Positions 33,399 to 40,509 of a stretch of 64,000 nucleotides of DNA are shown here, one piece after another. This DNA comes from Terrimonas_A sp036262095 (GTDB taxonomy: Bacteria; Bacteroidota; Bacteroidia; Chitinophagales; Chitinophagaceae). The notes beneath the pieces are model-generated. The model searched no databases and was not told where the DNA came from. It saw only the letters and a program-made list of their open reading frames with translations. The position numbers and the translations under genes are program-made. The stretch spans positions 6,097-70,096 of the forward strand of contig DATAJQ010000238.1 of assembly GCA_036262095.1 (NCBI GenBank), in the 5' to 3' direction. Each line of letters opens with the position of its first letter. Position 1 is the first letter of the stretch.

Positions 33399-33761
33399 TT
33401 ATCCCTGGTCATTCATACGCCGTTGCCGTTTTTCTTCCCTGAACAGTGCAGAAGTAGTGAGAGATAATAACAAACTGAATAAAAGGCCTGACCAGAAACT
33501 ATCTATCTTAAAATCCTTTATCCATTCGCCTGCTATTAATACTATGACCGTATTGATCACAAAAATGAAAAGGCCGAATGTAAAGATCGTTAAAGGCAGG
33601 GTGATCAATATGAGTAATGGGCGCAGGAAAACATTCAATAAGCCAAGCACAATCGCAAACCAGATCGCTGTGCCATAACTTTTGATATGCACACCTGGCA
33701 ATACCTGTGAAAGGATATAGGCGATAGCCGCGATAACCAGCAGATGCAGGATCAGTCTCAT
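33399..33761 (-). CDS. Four-helix membrane protein, phage holin family 4 / YvlD-like
   Basis: This 120-residue protein has four hydrophobic helices, with the typical pattern of the YvlD/Hol-like group: ILHLLVIAAIAYILSQVLPGV, then FAIVLGLLNVFLRPLLILITLPLTIFTFG and FVINTVIVLIAGEWI. Despite the family name there is no phage context, and these are usually chromosomal inner-membrane proteins, sometimes linked to stress. The C-terminus is a short basic tail (REEKRQRRMNDQG). Confidence 0.85.
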   Translation of the reverse strand: MRLILHLLVIAAIAYILSQVLPGVHIKSYGTAIWFAIVLGLLNVFLRPLLILITLPLTIFTFGLFIFVINTVIVLIAGEWIKDFKIDSFWSGLLFSLLLSLTTSALFREEKRQRRMNDQG

Positions 33762-33848
33762 GCTTCAAATGTATTCAACAAAACCCGAATTTTCCGGTTT
33801 TCTTACAGGGAATGTCTTGTTAAAAACAGAAGGCTCGCAGTGCAGTGA

Positions 33849-34733
33849 TTATATAATGCGCAAAGCACGGGCCAGGGATTCCCTGTCTCCTGCCGGCTCA
33901 GGCAGGCTCATCATCAGGGCAATCATTGCATAAATATCGGCCGGCTTTTTCCCTTCCTTACGTAAAAATTGTATCGAAGTGGAGCCTGCCGATTTGGAAA
34001 ACTTCAATCCGTCTTTTCCGGCAAGCAGGGGATGATGAAAAAAATGGATGCCGCTGAAAGCAGGTTTATTCAGTACTGTTGCGAGATACTGTTGCGCAAG
34101 CGTGGAAGGCCGGAGATCTTCTCCCCTCACTACCAGGTCCACACTCCAGTACAGGTCATCAACAAGAGAAGTCAACTGATATGCGGGAAAACCATCCTTT
34201 TTTCTTACGATAAAATCTTTCAGACTGGCTGGCAATATGTCCCTGGTGATTGCCCGTTCAACCGTTTTTATGCTCAGCTCCCTGTTATCCGTTTGCAAGC
34301 GCCAGCAGGCATCTTTTGTATCCAGGGGAATGCTTTTATTGCGGCAGGTGCCAGGATAAACCCCAGCAGGGCTCGCAGACAGAATTTGTGCTCTTGAGCA
34401 GGTGCAGGCAAACACTGATCCCTGCTCTTGTAATTGGGATAACGCTTTTTCGTATAAGGGTAAGCGATGAAGCTGGGAGAATTCTTTTTCAAATTCTGTG
34501 TAGTTACGCGGGCCTTCATCCCAGGGTATCTCCATAAAATGAAGCGAATCAAAAATATCCTGCACATATTCCCTGCCGGCACGTTCCCTGTCCATATCAT
34601 CGATCCGCAATAAGATCTGCGCACCCGTTTGCCGGGCCAATACTGCTGTTAATGCAAATGACAATACATTGCCCAAATGAAGAAAACCACTGGGAGTAGG
34701 TGCAATTCTTGTTCGCTTAAACTGTAGATCCAT
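33849..34733 (-). CDS. gluQ: Glutamyl-Q tRNA(Asp) synthetase
   Basis: This 294-residue protein is a truncated glutamyl-tRNA synthetase lacking the anticodon-binding part. It has APTPSGFLHLGN (HIGH-like), the KMSKS-like LKFSKSAGS, and a zinc site of the CxC...Y...C type (CTCSRAQI at about residues 107-114, YPGTC near 130). GluQ enzymes attach glutamate to queuosine at position 34 of tRNA-Asp. A tRNA-Asp with G34 is in this window. The start at 34733 (MDLQFKRTRIAP) fits the short family lead; an ATG at 34760 would add nine residues. A role as a discriminating GluRS is less likely because of its length. Confidence 0.88.
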   Translation of the reverse strand: MDLQFKRTRIAPTPSGFLHLGNVLSFALTAVLARQTGAQILLRIDDMDRERAGREYVQDIFDSLHFMEIPWDEGPRNYTEFEKEFSQLHRLPLYEKALSQLQEQGSVFACTCSRAQILSASPAGVYPGTCRNKSIPLDTKDACWRLQTDNRELSIKTVERAITRDILPASLKDFIVRKKDGFPAYQLTSLVDDLYWSVDLVVRGEDLRPSTLAQQYLATVLNKPAFSGIHFFHHPLLAGKDGLKFSKSAGSTSIQFLRKEGKKPADIYAMIALMMSLPEPAGDRESLARALRII

Positions 34734-34871
34734 CACGCTTACTATACATACTTTAAGCATCAGGCTGCATAGCCATCAGCATAGTTAAATATAATACCTT
34801 TACTGATTCGCCATGAATGTAATATTATTACTTCTTCCCTCCCCTGGCTCAAATTTTGAAAACTATCCTTT

Positions 34872-35564
34872 ATGAATAACTATGTACTCGATATAAAAGA
34901 AATTACTATCCGGCTTCTTATTGCTGTTGTTTTAGGTGGTCTTATTGGTTGGGAAAGAGAACGCAAAGAAGGAGCTGCAGGCCTGAGAACGCATATGCTG
35001 GTCTGCATCGCATCTTCATTGATCATGATCGTTTCCACCTTTGGATTTAAAGATGTGATAGGCCACCCTGGCATCTCTCTCGATCCTTCCCGGATTGCAG
35101 CGCAGGTAATCAGCGGTGTTGGTTTTCTTGGGGCCGGTACTATCCTGTTCCTGAAACCACAGATCGTAAAAGGATTGACCACGGCTGCAGGGTTATGGAG
35201 TGTTGCAGGCATCGGGCTGGCCGTTGGCGGCGGTTTGTATGCCGCGGCTATTATTACTACTGTAGTGGTGCTGATAATACTCGCCCTGATAAAGCCATTG
35301 GAACAAAGGATGTTTAAAAATAGCCGTGATCATACGATCAATCTTTCATTCAATACCAAACAATTTGGGCTCATTGACCTGGAAAAATTGCTGAAGAAAA
35401 ATGAGCTCTCACCAGCAGAGATGATATTGCAGACCAGTAAAGGTGAAGAAAAAGGTAGTCTGAAAATCAGTTTTACCGAAAAAGTATCACGTGAATCCGT
35501 TCTGGCCGTTCTTGATGAATTAAAAAAAACAGAAGGGATCACTGAAATTTCTTCACGGATCTGA
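34872..35564 (+). CDS. MgtC/SapB-family membrane protein
   Basis: This 230-residue protein shows four to five transmembrane helices at residues about 10-145, with the family core AVVLGGLIGWERERKEGAAGLRTHMLVCIASSLIMIVS, then AAQVISGVGFLGAGTI and KGLTTAAGLWSVAGIGLAVGGG. A soluble C-terminal domain (about 150-230) resembles the ACT-like tail of longer MgtC proteins. Relatives support growth at low Mg2+ or regulate ATP synthase in pathogens; their role in soil Bacteroidota is not known. An inverted repeat follows the stop. Confidence 0.92.
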   Translation: MNNYVLDIKEITIRLLIAVVLGGLIGWERERKEGAAGLRTHMLVCIASSLIMIVSTFGFKDVIGHPGISLDPSRIAAQVISGVGFLGAGTILFLKPQIVKGLTTAAGLWSVAGIGLAVGGGLYAAAIITTVVVLIILALIKPLEQRMFKNSRDHTINLSFNTKQFGLIDLEKLLKKNELSPAEMILQTSKGEEKGSLKISFTEKVSRESVLAVLDELKKTEGITEISSRI

Positions 35565-35575
35565 ATAAGGAATGA

Positions 35576-35619
35576 ACTGTGTAATATCATGCCCTGCTGC
35601 GGGGATGATATTACACAGT
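35576..35619. repeat. 15-bp inverted repeat after mgtC
   Basis: ACTGTGTAATATCAT (35576-35590) and ATGATATTACACAGT (35605-35619) are exact inverted copies; inside, CCC and GGG extend the stem. It begins 12 bp past the MgtC stop. No T-tract follows, so it may be a stabilising or regulatory RNA structure rather than a plain terminator. Confidence 0.75.
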
Positions 35620-35746
35620 CAGCCTGCAATTGCTCTTTTCGGAGTACCGACCGCTGACCATAAGCTTTGTTGAACCGGCTATGGAATAAGGTTCAGTTTT
35701 TGATCCTGCAGATAAAGATCATATACAGGAACTTTAAATAACGGCC

Positions 35747-36079
35747 ATGGTAAACCATTCTAAAAATCCGTTGCAACCCGAGGAGCAGGAAGACAGGCGG
35801 ATTGAAGAGGAGATCAAACGGAAATTCAACGCCATTACTACCTGGGATGCCACTGGTATTAAAGTCAAAGTCAAACACAGAACAGTATTGCTGACCGGTA
35901 TCGTAGCCAATTCAAAAGCACTGGAGCAAAGTATCCTGGTCATATTTACCGTCAAAGGCCTGAAGCAGATCGACAATAAGGTCAGGATAAGAAAGGAAGG
36001 TATCGCTTCAATAGTCAGTCACCTTGCTTCAGACATTGAAGCAATGACGGACGACAAGAATAAAGACAAGGATAAATAA
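35747..36079 (+). CDS. BON-domain protein
   Basis: This 110-residue protein has one BON domain (IEEEIKRKFNAITTWDATGIKVKVK, then TVLLTGIVANSKALEQ and VKGLKQIDNKVRI), with a charged tail. No signal peptide is visible, so it is probably cytoplasmic or membrane-associated. BON domains occur in osmotically induced and membrane-binding proteins. It lies 12 bp before the phospholipase D-like gene and is likely cotranscribed. Confidence 0.82.
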   Translation: MVNHSKNPLQPEEQEDRRIEEEIKRKFNAITTWDATGIKVKVKHRTVLLTGIVANSKALEQSILVIFTVKGLKQIDNKVRIRKEGIASIVSHLASDIEAMTDDKNKDKDK

Positions 36080-36091
36080 GGCAATACCTGT

Positions 36092-37246
36092 ATGCCTAAA
36101 AAATATAGCCGCAACACAGTACAACTTATTCATAGCGGTCTGGAATTCTTTGATACGCTCTGCCGCATGATCGATTCAGCAAAGCAATCGGTCCATCTTC
36201 ATACATATATTTTCAATGATGATCATACAGGGACGCTTGTAGCTGACAGCCTCATCGCTGCAGCTAAGCGAAAAGTGGAAGTATTCCTGCTGGTTGACGG
36301 CTATGCTTCTCAACATCTTCCGGTTGATTTTATCCGTAATCTTCAGGAAGCAGGTGTTCATTTCCGTTTCTTTGAACCGCTTTTTCAAAGCAGGTATCTT
36401 TATTTTGGCAGGCGGTTGCATCACAAAGTAGTAGTAATAGACGCCGCCTGTGCATTGATAGGAGGTTTGAATATAGCGGACAGATACAATACTTTGCCCG
36501 GGCAGCCTGCCTGGTTTGACCTGGCTTTGTATATAGAAGGCGCTGCTGCAACCGAACTGTATCATATTTGCCAGCAATTATGGCTGAAGAAAGGGAGGTT
36601 CAGAAAAAAAACCGGTCCATCTTATTCTGTGCCGGATGATCCCGGCGTTCATGAAGGGGTAGCGGCAAGAATAAGAATAAATGATTGGGTGAAACGCCAA
36701 CAGGAAGTAACGGCCACTTATATGGAATTGTTCAGATCAGCCAGCCATCGCATTACTATTATATGCAGTTATTTTCTTCCAGGCCTTGTTTTTCGCACAC
36801 AGTTGAAACGCGCAGCAAAAAGAGGTGTGAAAATAAAAGTGGTACTCGCTTCCAGGTCTGATGTCCCTGTTTCAAAATATGCGGAACGGTATCTCTACCG
36901 CTGGATGCTTCGGCATGCAATAGAGATCTATGAATACCAGCCTACCGTATTGCATGCAAAGATGGCCATAGCTGATGATGAGATGCTGACCATTGGGTCA
37001 TACAACGTTAATAATATCAGCAGGCATGCCAGTATTGAACTGAATATTGAGGTGAAAGACAAAGAATTTGCCAGTGAAGTGCTCCAGGAAATTGACCGGA
37101 TCATTCAGAGAGACTGCAAACCGATCAATACGATGACCTATACAACCCGTTTATTTTCTTTCAAGCAATTCCTGCAATGGATCGCCTTCCAGTGGGTCCG
37201 GATAATGATGACAGTAAGTACATTCTATTTCAGGCAAAAGGAATGA
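36092..37246 (+). CDS. Phospholipase D-like / cardiolipin synthase-type protein
   Basis: This 384-residue protein has two complete HxK(x)4D motifs: HHKVVVID at about residue 110 followed by GGLNIADRY, and HAKMAIAD at about 288 followed by GSYNVNN. Both lobes of a PLD catalytic site are therefore present. No N-terminal transmembrane helices of classic ClsA are seen; the soluble form resembles ClsB. It may make cardiolipin or transfer phosphatidyl groups. It abuts the convergent membrane hydrolase gene with no gap (TGATCA, both stops back to back). Confidence 0.87.
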   Translation: MPKKYSRNTVQLIHSGLEFFDTLCRMIDSAKQSVHLHTYIFNDDHTGTLVADSLIAAAKRKVEVFLLVDGYASQHLPVDFIRNLQEAGVHFRFFEPLFQSRYLYFGRRLHHKVVVIDAACALIGGLNIADRYNTLPGQPAWFDLALYIEGAAATELYHICQQLWLKKGRFRKKTGPSYSVPDDPGVHEGVAARIRINDWVKRQQEVTATYMELFRSASHRITIICSYFLPGLVFRTQLKRAAKRGVKIKVVLASRSDVPVSKYAERYLYRWMLRHAIEIYEYQPTVLHAKMAIADDEMLTIGSYNVNNISRHASIELNIEVKDKEFASEVLQEIDRIIQRDCKPINTMTYTTRLFSFKQFLQWIAFQWVRIMMTVSTFYFRQKE

Positions 37247-38257
37247 TCAATTCCCTTTTATCCTTCTGATAAATGATTCAGTCCTTTTCAAGTCCCATCC
37301 TTCAAAACGTCCCCGCTGCACCACGAGATTATTTGCTTCGGGTCTGTCGCAATAATAATAGAACGTAAATCTTGCTTTCGGATTCTCCCAACCGGCTATC
37401 TGTCCAAAACGAAGTACATTAAAAATAAGCGTATCGTTTCTTCTTTCCACCGTATAGTATCCGTGGGCAAATACCTGGAGATCTTTTACTTCTTCTTTGT
37501 TCTCCACGAGATCAAGTAAGGAATCCTGCCGGGGAAACCAGGTAAAATTCATTTGCTCACTCCTGTCAAACACAGAGCGGTAAGCAATATAGTATCCATC
37601 ATCCTTTCTTACCACCGCCTGCCAAAGCCAGGTATTCATTATAGTCGGTATGGTAAAATAATGATCGGAAGGGATGTGTTGTGCTGCAAGATTTTTACGC
37701 ACTACTTTATCTACCTGCAGTTTATTGGTGATGGCATAAGCCAGGTAAAGCACACTCAGGCCAATACCGATCTCCCAGCAACGCTTTCTTCGCCTGTCGT
37801 GCCGCCGCAGTATCAATAATCCAAGCACACCGAGGAATGGCCATATCGAAAAGAAAGGATCGATCACAAAAAGCACATTGAAGGAGAATCTGCGATGCGA
37901 AAAGGGTTCAAACCAACCGGTTCCATAAGCATTAAAACTGTCAATGAACACATGCACGAACAGGTTGATCCCGAATAAGAGGAACCAGGATCTATAACTC
38001 AAAGGTGTTTTCCGGAAGATCTTGTCTGATAAGAAGCTCAGAACAAGCGTGCCCACCACAATGAACAAAAGGGAGTGGGTAATCCCCCGGTGGGCTATAA
38101 TGTCCTTCGTATCGCTTAAGAAGAATGCGGTAACAAAATCAATATCCGGAAGGCTTTGAGCGATAGCACCAAGCAGCATGGCTTTCTTGCCCAGTTTTTT
38201 TCCGGCCACTGCTTCACCAATACAGGCGCCCAGAACAATATGTGTAAGCGAGTCCAA
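37247..38257 (-). CDS. Membrane-bound metal-dependent hydrolase (YdjM/DUF457 type)
   Basis: This 336-residue protein begins MDSLTHIVLGACIGEAVAGKKLGKKAMLLGA, with HIVLG and the metal-ligand region SLPDIDFV, AHRGITHSLLF and VHVFIDSFNAYGTGWFEPFS, all typical of this family. Five to six transmembrane helices fill the first 190 residues; the remaining part is soluble and likely faces the outside. The first relatives were noted as LexA-regulated membrane hydrolases; the substrate is not known. Its stop touches that of the PLD gene. Confidence 0.85.
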   Translation of the reverse strand: MDSLTHIVLGACIGEAVAGKKLGKKAMLLGAIAQSLPDIDFVTAFFLSDTKDIIAHRGITHSLLFIVVGTLVLSFLSDKIFRKTPLSYRSWFLLFGINLFVHVFIDSFNAYGTGWFEPFSHRRFSFNVLFVIDPFFSIWPFLGVLGLLILRRHDRRRKRCWEIGIGLSVLYLAYAITNKLQVDKVVRKNLAAQHIPSDHYFTIPTIMNTWLWQAVVRKDDGYYIAYRSVFDRSEQMNFTWFPRQDSLLDLVENKEEVKDLQVFAHGYYTVERRNDTLIFNVLRFGQIAGWENPKARFTFYYYCDRPEANNLVVQRGRFEGWDLKRTESFIRRIKGN

Positions 38258-38432
38258 TTTTTATCGTTTTTATCGCAGGAACTGCAAAAACCTTTACCAG
38301 CTCTGGGTTGAAAACTACGTAAAAGCCGGGAAAATATAGGATACAGATGGGTACGGATAAAAAAATTGGACAATCACTGTTCAATTAAATGTATGTATCC
38401 GGTGAATAGTAAATTACGGGACTGTAGGCGGG

Positions 38433-38879
38433 TCAACTCTTTTTAACATTTATTGCGCTGGGCCCGCGATCTCCCATTTCTACTTCAAAACTAACTTTAT
38501 CGCCCTCTTTTACGGGGTCAGTTAAATTATTGATATGTACAAATACCCGTTCTCCTGTTTCTTTATCATTGATAAAACCAAATCCTTTTGCATCATTAAA
38601 GAAACTGACAGTTCCTATCCTCACGGGCTCGACCAGATCTTCCCTCTTTGAAACGCCAATCTGGATATCCTCCTGATTGAACATCTTTTTGTTTCTTGGG
38701 TCAGGAGGCGTTGAGGAAATATTACCATTCTCATCTATGTAAGCCATCATTTCTTCCAGGCTTTTACCTTTCTTGCCATTCGCTTTTCTTTCCTCCATTT
38801 TCTCCTGCTTCTCCTGCCGTTGTTTTAAACGTTTCTTTTCTTTTTCCTTCTTGTTAAATGTTTCTTTGGGTTTTGCCAT
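38433..38879 (-). CDS. Cold-shock-domain protein with a charged N-terminal extension
   Basis: The start at 38879 (MAKPKETFNKKEKEK) gives 148 residues. The first 50 residues are almost all Lys, Glu, Arg and Gln and probably disordered or helical. A linker with ENGNISSTPPDPRNKKMF follows. The C-terminal 70 residues form a cold-shock domain with RIGTVSFFNDAKGFGFIND (RNP1) and RVFVHINNL (RNP2), ending in DRGPSAINV. It should bind single-stranded RNA or DNA. It heads a group of small genes that includes an RRM protein at 39652, all on the minus strand. Confidence 0.9.
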   Translation of the reverse strand: MAKPKETFNKKEKEKKRLKQRQEKQEKMEERKANGKKGKSLEEMMAYIDENGNISSTPPDPRNKKMFNQEDIQIGVSKREDLVEPVRIGTVSFFNDAKGFGFINDKETGERVFVHINNLTDPVKEGDKVSFEVEMGDRGPSAINVKKS

Positions 38880-39007
38880 ATTTAATTTTTCAGCCGTACT
38901 CACGTAACGGCTATTTAAGCCGGTAGGTGATTGAATTTGTTATGATTTTCTAAGCTGGTCAAAAATGATATTCTGACCAGTACACAATCAATGTGTGAAG
39001 ACAAGAA

Positions 39008-39259
39008 TCAAACATTTTCCAGCCTGGTCATTTCAGCGCCATTAAAAATGCGCGCCAGGTTGATATCCTTTGAAGTGCTATAGGATTCCAGATGTGTTTC
39101 GCTGACGATCCGCCACAGATTTTTACGACTCAGTTCAGGATAATCATCTGTTTTAATAAACAAACCCATAATGGGCTTCCGGGTCTTGAAATTAATACGA
39201 ACCGGGTTATCGCCCTTAAGCTTGTTTTTCATAAATCTTTCTATTTCTTCGTACGTCAT
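39008..39259 (-). CDS. Small protein of unknown function
   Basis: This 83-residue frame (MTYEEIERFMKNKLKGDNPV to NGAEMTRLENV) has good protein character, with mixed strands and basic residues, and an ATG start. I recognise no family. It lies between the 94-residue protein and the cold-shock gene, within a cluster of RNA-binding-type genes. An RNA-related role is possible but only inferred from position. A 7-bp inverted repeat (CTGGTCA/TGACCAG, 38955-38980) lies just past its stop. Confidence 0.6.
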   Translation of the reverse strand: MTYEEIERFMKNKLKGDNPVRINFKTRKPIMGLFIKTDDYPELSRKNLWRIVSETHLESYSTSKDINLARIFNGAEMTRLENV

Positions 39260-39289
39260 ATAAAAGCTTTACTATTATTAATTCAGGTA

Positions 39290-39574
39290 TTACGGAAGCA
39301 ATTGCTTTGACGTATCTTTTATCCAGTTAAATACAGATATTTCGCTTTTTGCTTCCATTGGCAAATTATTGGCTATCTGCCGTTCCAGTTCGCGGGCCTC
39401 TTCCAATGTGAACCTTTCAAAAAAGGATGCATAAAAATTGATGATAAATAATACCTGATCTCCATTAAACCTGTCGAATAACCGCCGGCTTGGCCTTCCG
39501 GCAAATATAGCTCTCGAAGGATCCGTGATCCATTTGTAAAACCGGCCTTCCATATCGTTTTTTTGATAGATCAT
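39290..39574 (-). CDS. Small protein of unknown function
   Basis: This 94-residue frame (MIYQKNDMEGRFYKWITDPS to NWIKDTSKQLLP) is rich in Phe, Arg and Glu, with predicted helices (LEEARELERQIANNL). I recognise no family. It sits 30 bp upstream of the 83-residue frame and 77 bp downstream of the RRM gene, all on the minus strand, so a shared transcript is likely. Confidence 0.6.
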   Translation of the reverse strand: MIYQKNDMEGRFYKWITDPSRAIFAGRPSRRLFDRFNGDQVLFIINFYASFFERFTLEEARELERQIANNLPMEAKSEISVFNWIKDTSKQLLP

Positions 39575-39651
39575 ATAAACAACTTTAGATTAAAGAGCTG
39601 AAACAACAATCAATTTATATTTTTCACAACTCAGCCTGCAAAGCCAGCGAT

Positions 39652-39921
39652 CTACCAGCGCTTGGTGTTGGGACGGTCTGTTTTTTCCCTTGCCTGCGTT
39701 ACTGATATCTGCCTGCCTTCAATTTCTTTATTGTTCAGATTATCCATTGCCGTTTTGGCTTCTGCATCAGAGCCCATTTCCACAAATCCGAACCCCCTGC
39801 TGCGGCCAGTTTCCCTGTCTGTTATCACTTTAGCAGAACTTACCTGCCCAAATTGTTCAAATAATTTTCTGAGGTCTTCTTCAACGAGATGAAAACCCAG
39901 GTTTGATACGTACATGTTCAT
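39652..39921 (-). CDS. RNA-binding protein with one RRM domain
   Basis: This 89-residue protein is a single RNA recognition motif: RNP2 MYVSNLGF at the start and RNP1 GRSRGFGFVEM in the middle, preceded by LRKLFEQFGQVSSAKVITDRETG, ending in a short basic tail (KTDRPNTKRW). Single-RRM proteins are common in Bacteroidota and cyanobacteria and are often linked to cold or RNA stability. The upstream 354-bp stretch holds no gene. Confidence 0.92.
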   Translation of the reverse strand: MNMYVSNLGFHLVEEDLRKLFEQFGQVSSAKVITDRETGRSRGFGFVEMGSDAEAKTAMDNLNNKEIEGRQISVTQAREKTDRPNTKRW

Positions 39922-40275
39922 AAAAACTAGTTTAATAGAAAAAATATTTAGTGATAAAGAACGACAACAAGAGCGAAGAGAAGATGAACTATTACTGACG
40001 AGTAAAAGATTGATGCTGATCTGAACTGATTGCTGAGGTAGTTTTAAATCACTTCTGGTGAAGGTACGGTATTAATCGGGGCTTAGAGGAATTAAATTAC
40101 TACATGGAAGTGAACCCTTGTCAACCAAGTGTTTAACAACCAGGGTAATTCGCATATTTTATTAGCTCTAATTAAAAGTAACACACTTTGCGTCGCGATC
40201 ACCCTCCAGATTGTCGCTTTCAGACCTCATTAAACCTCGGACCGCATAATATCTTTATGAAGGAATTATATCACT
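39922..40275. other. 354-bp stretch without a gene
   Basis: The stretch lies between the divergent RRM gene and the 72-residue gene. It is AT-rich and must hold the promoters of both. No consensus -33/-7 pair was found; a TATCTTTA one-mismatch -7 stands at about 40249-40256 for the plus-strand gene. The RRM transcript could have a long 5' leader, as in cold-regulated genes, but nothing proves it. Confidence 0.4.
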
Positions 40276-40494
40276 ATGATAGAAGTTTTTAAAACAGATG
40301 TTAAAGACAAGATATTTGCCAGTATTCTTGTAGAGCAGATACATAAAATGTATACCGGTTACACAGCCAATTTTGACCTGGATGATTGTGACAACATTCT
40401 CCGTGTTAAATCCTCTTCAGGAATTGTGCAGGCCGACCCACTTATCCTGCTGCTGGAGAAATATGGGTTTAGAGCTGAAGTGTTACCAGACTGA
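40276..40494 (+). CDS. Small conserved-looking protein, HMA-like
   Basis: This 72-residue protein (MIEVFKTDVKDKIFASILVEQ to EKYGFRAEVLPD) has the beta-alpha-beta pattern of a ferredoxin-like or HMA fold, including FDLDDCDNILRV, which recalls a group of small proteins in Bacteroidota. It lacks the CxxC of metal-binding HMA domains, so it is not a copper chaperone by sequence. It converges on the GH31 gene with a 15-bp gap. Confidence 0.65.
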   Translation: MIEVFKTDVKDKIFASILVEQIHKMYTGYTANFDLDDCDNILRVKSSSGIVQADPLILLLEKYGFRAEVLPD

Positions 40495-40509
40495 AGTAAT
40501 AAAACTTTG

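Noticed and set aside
33399..33761. Holin-type protein as a sign of a prophage
   Set aside because: The YvlD-like group is chromosomal and no other phage gene is near.
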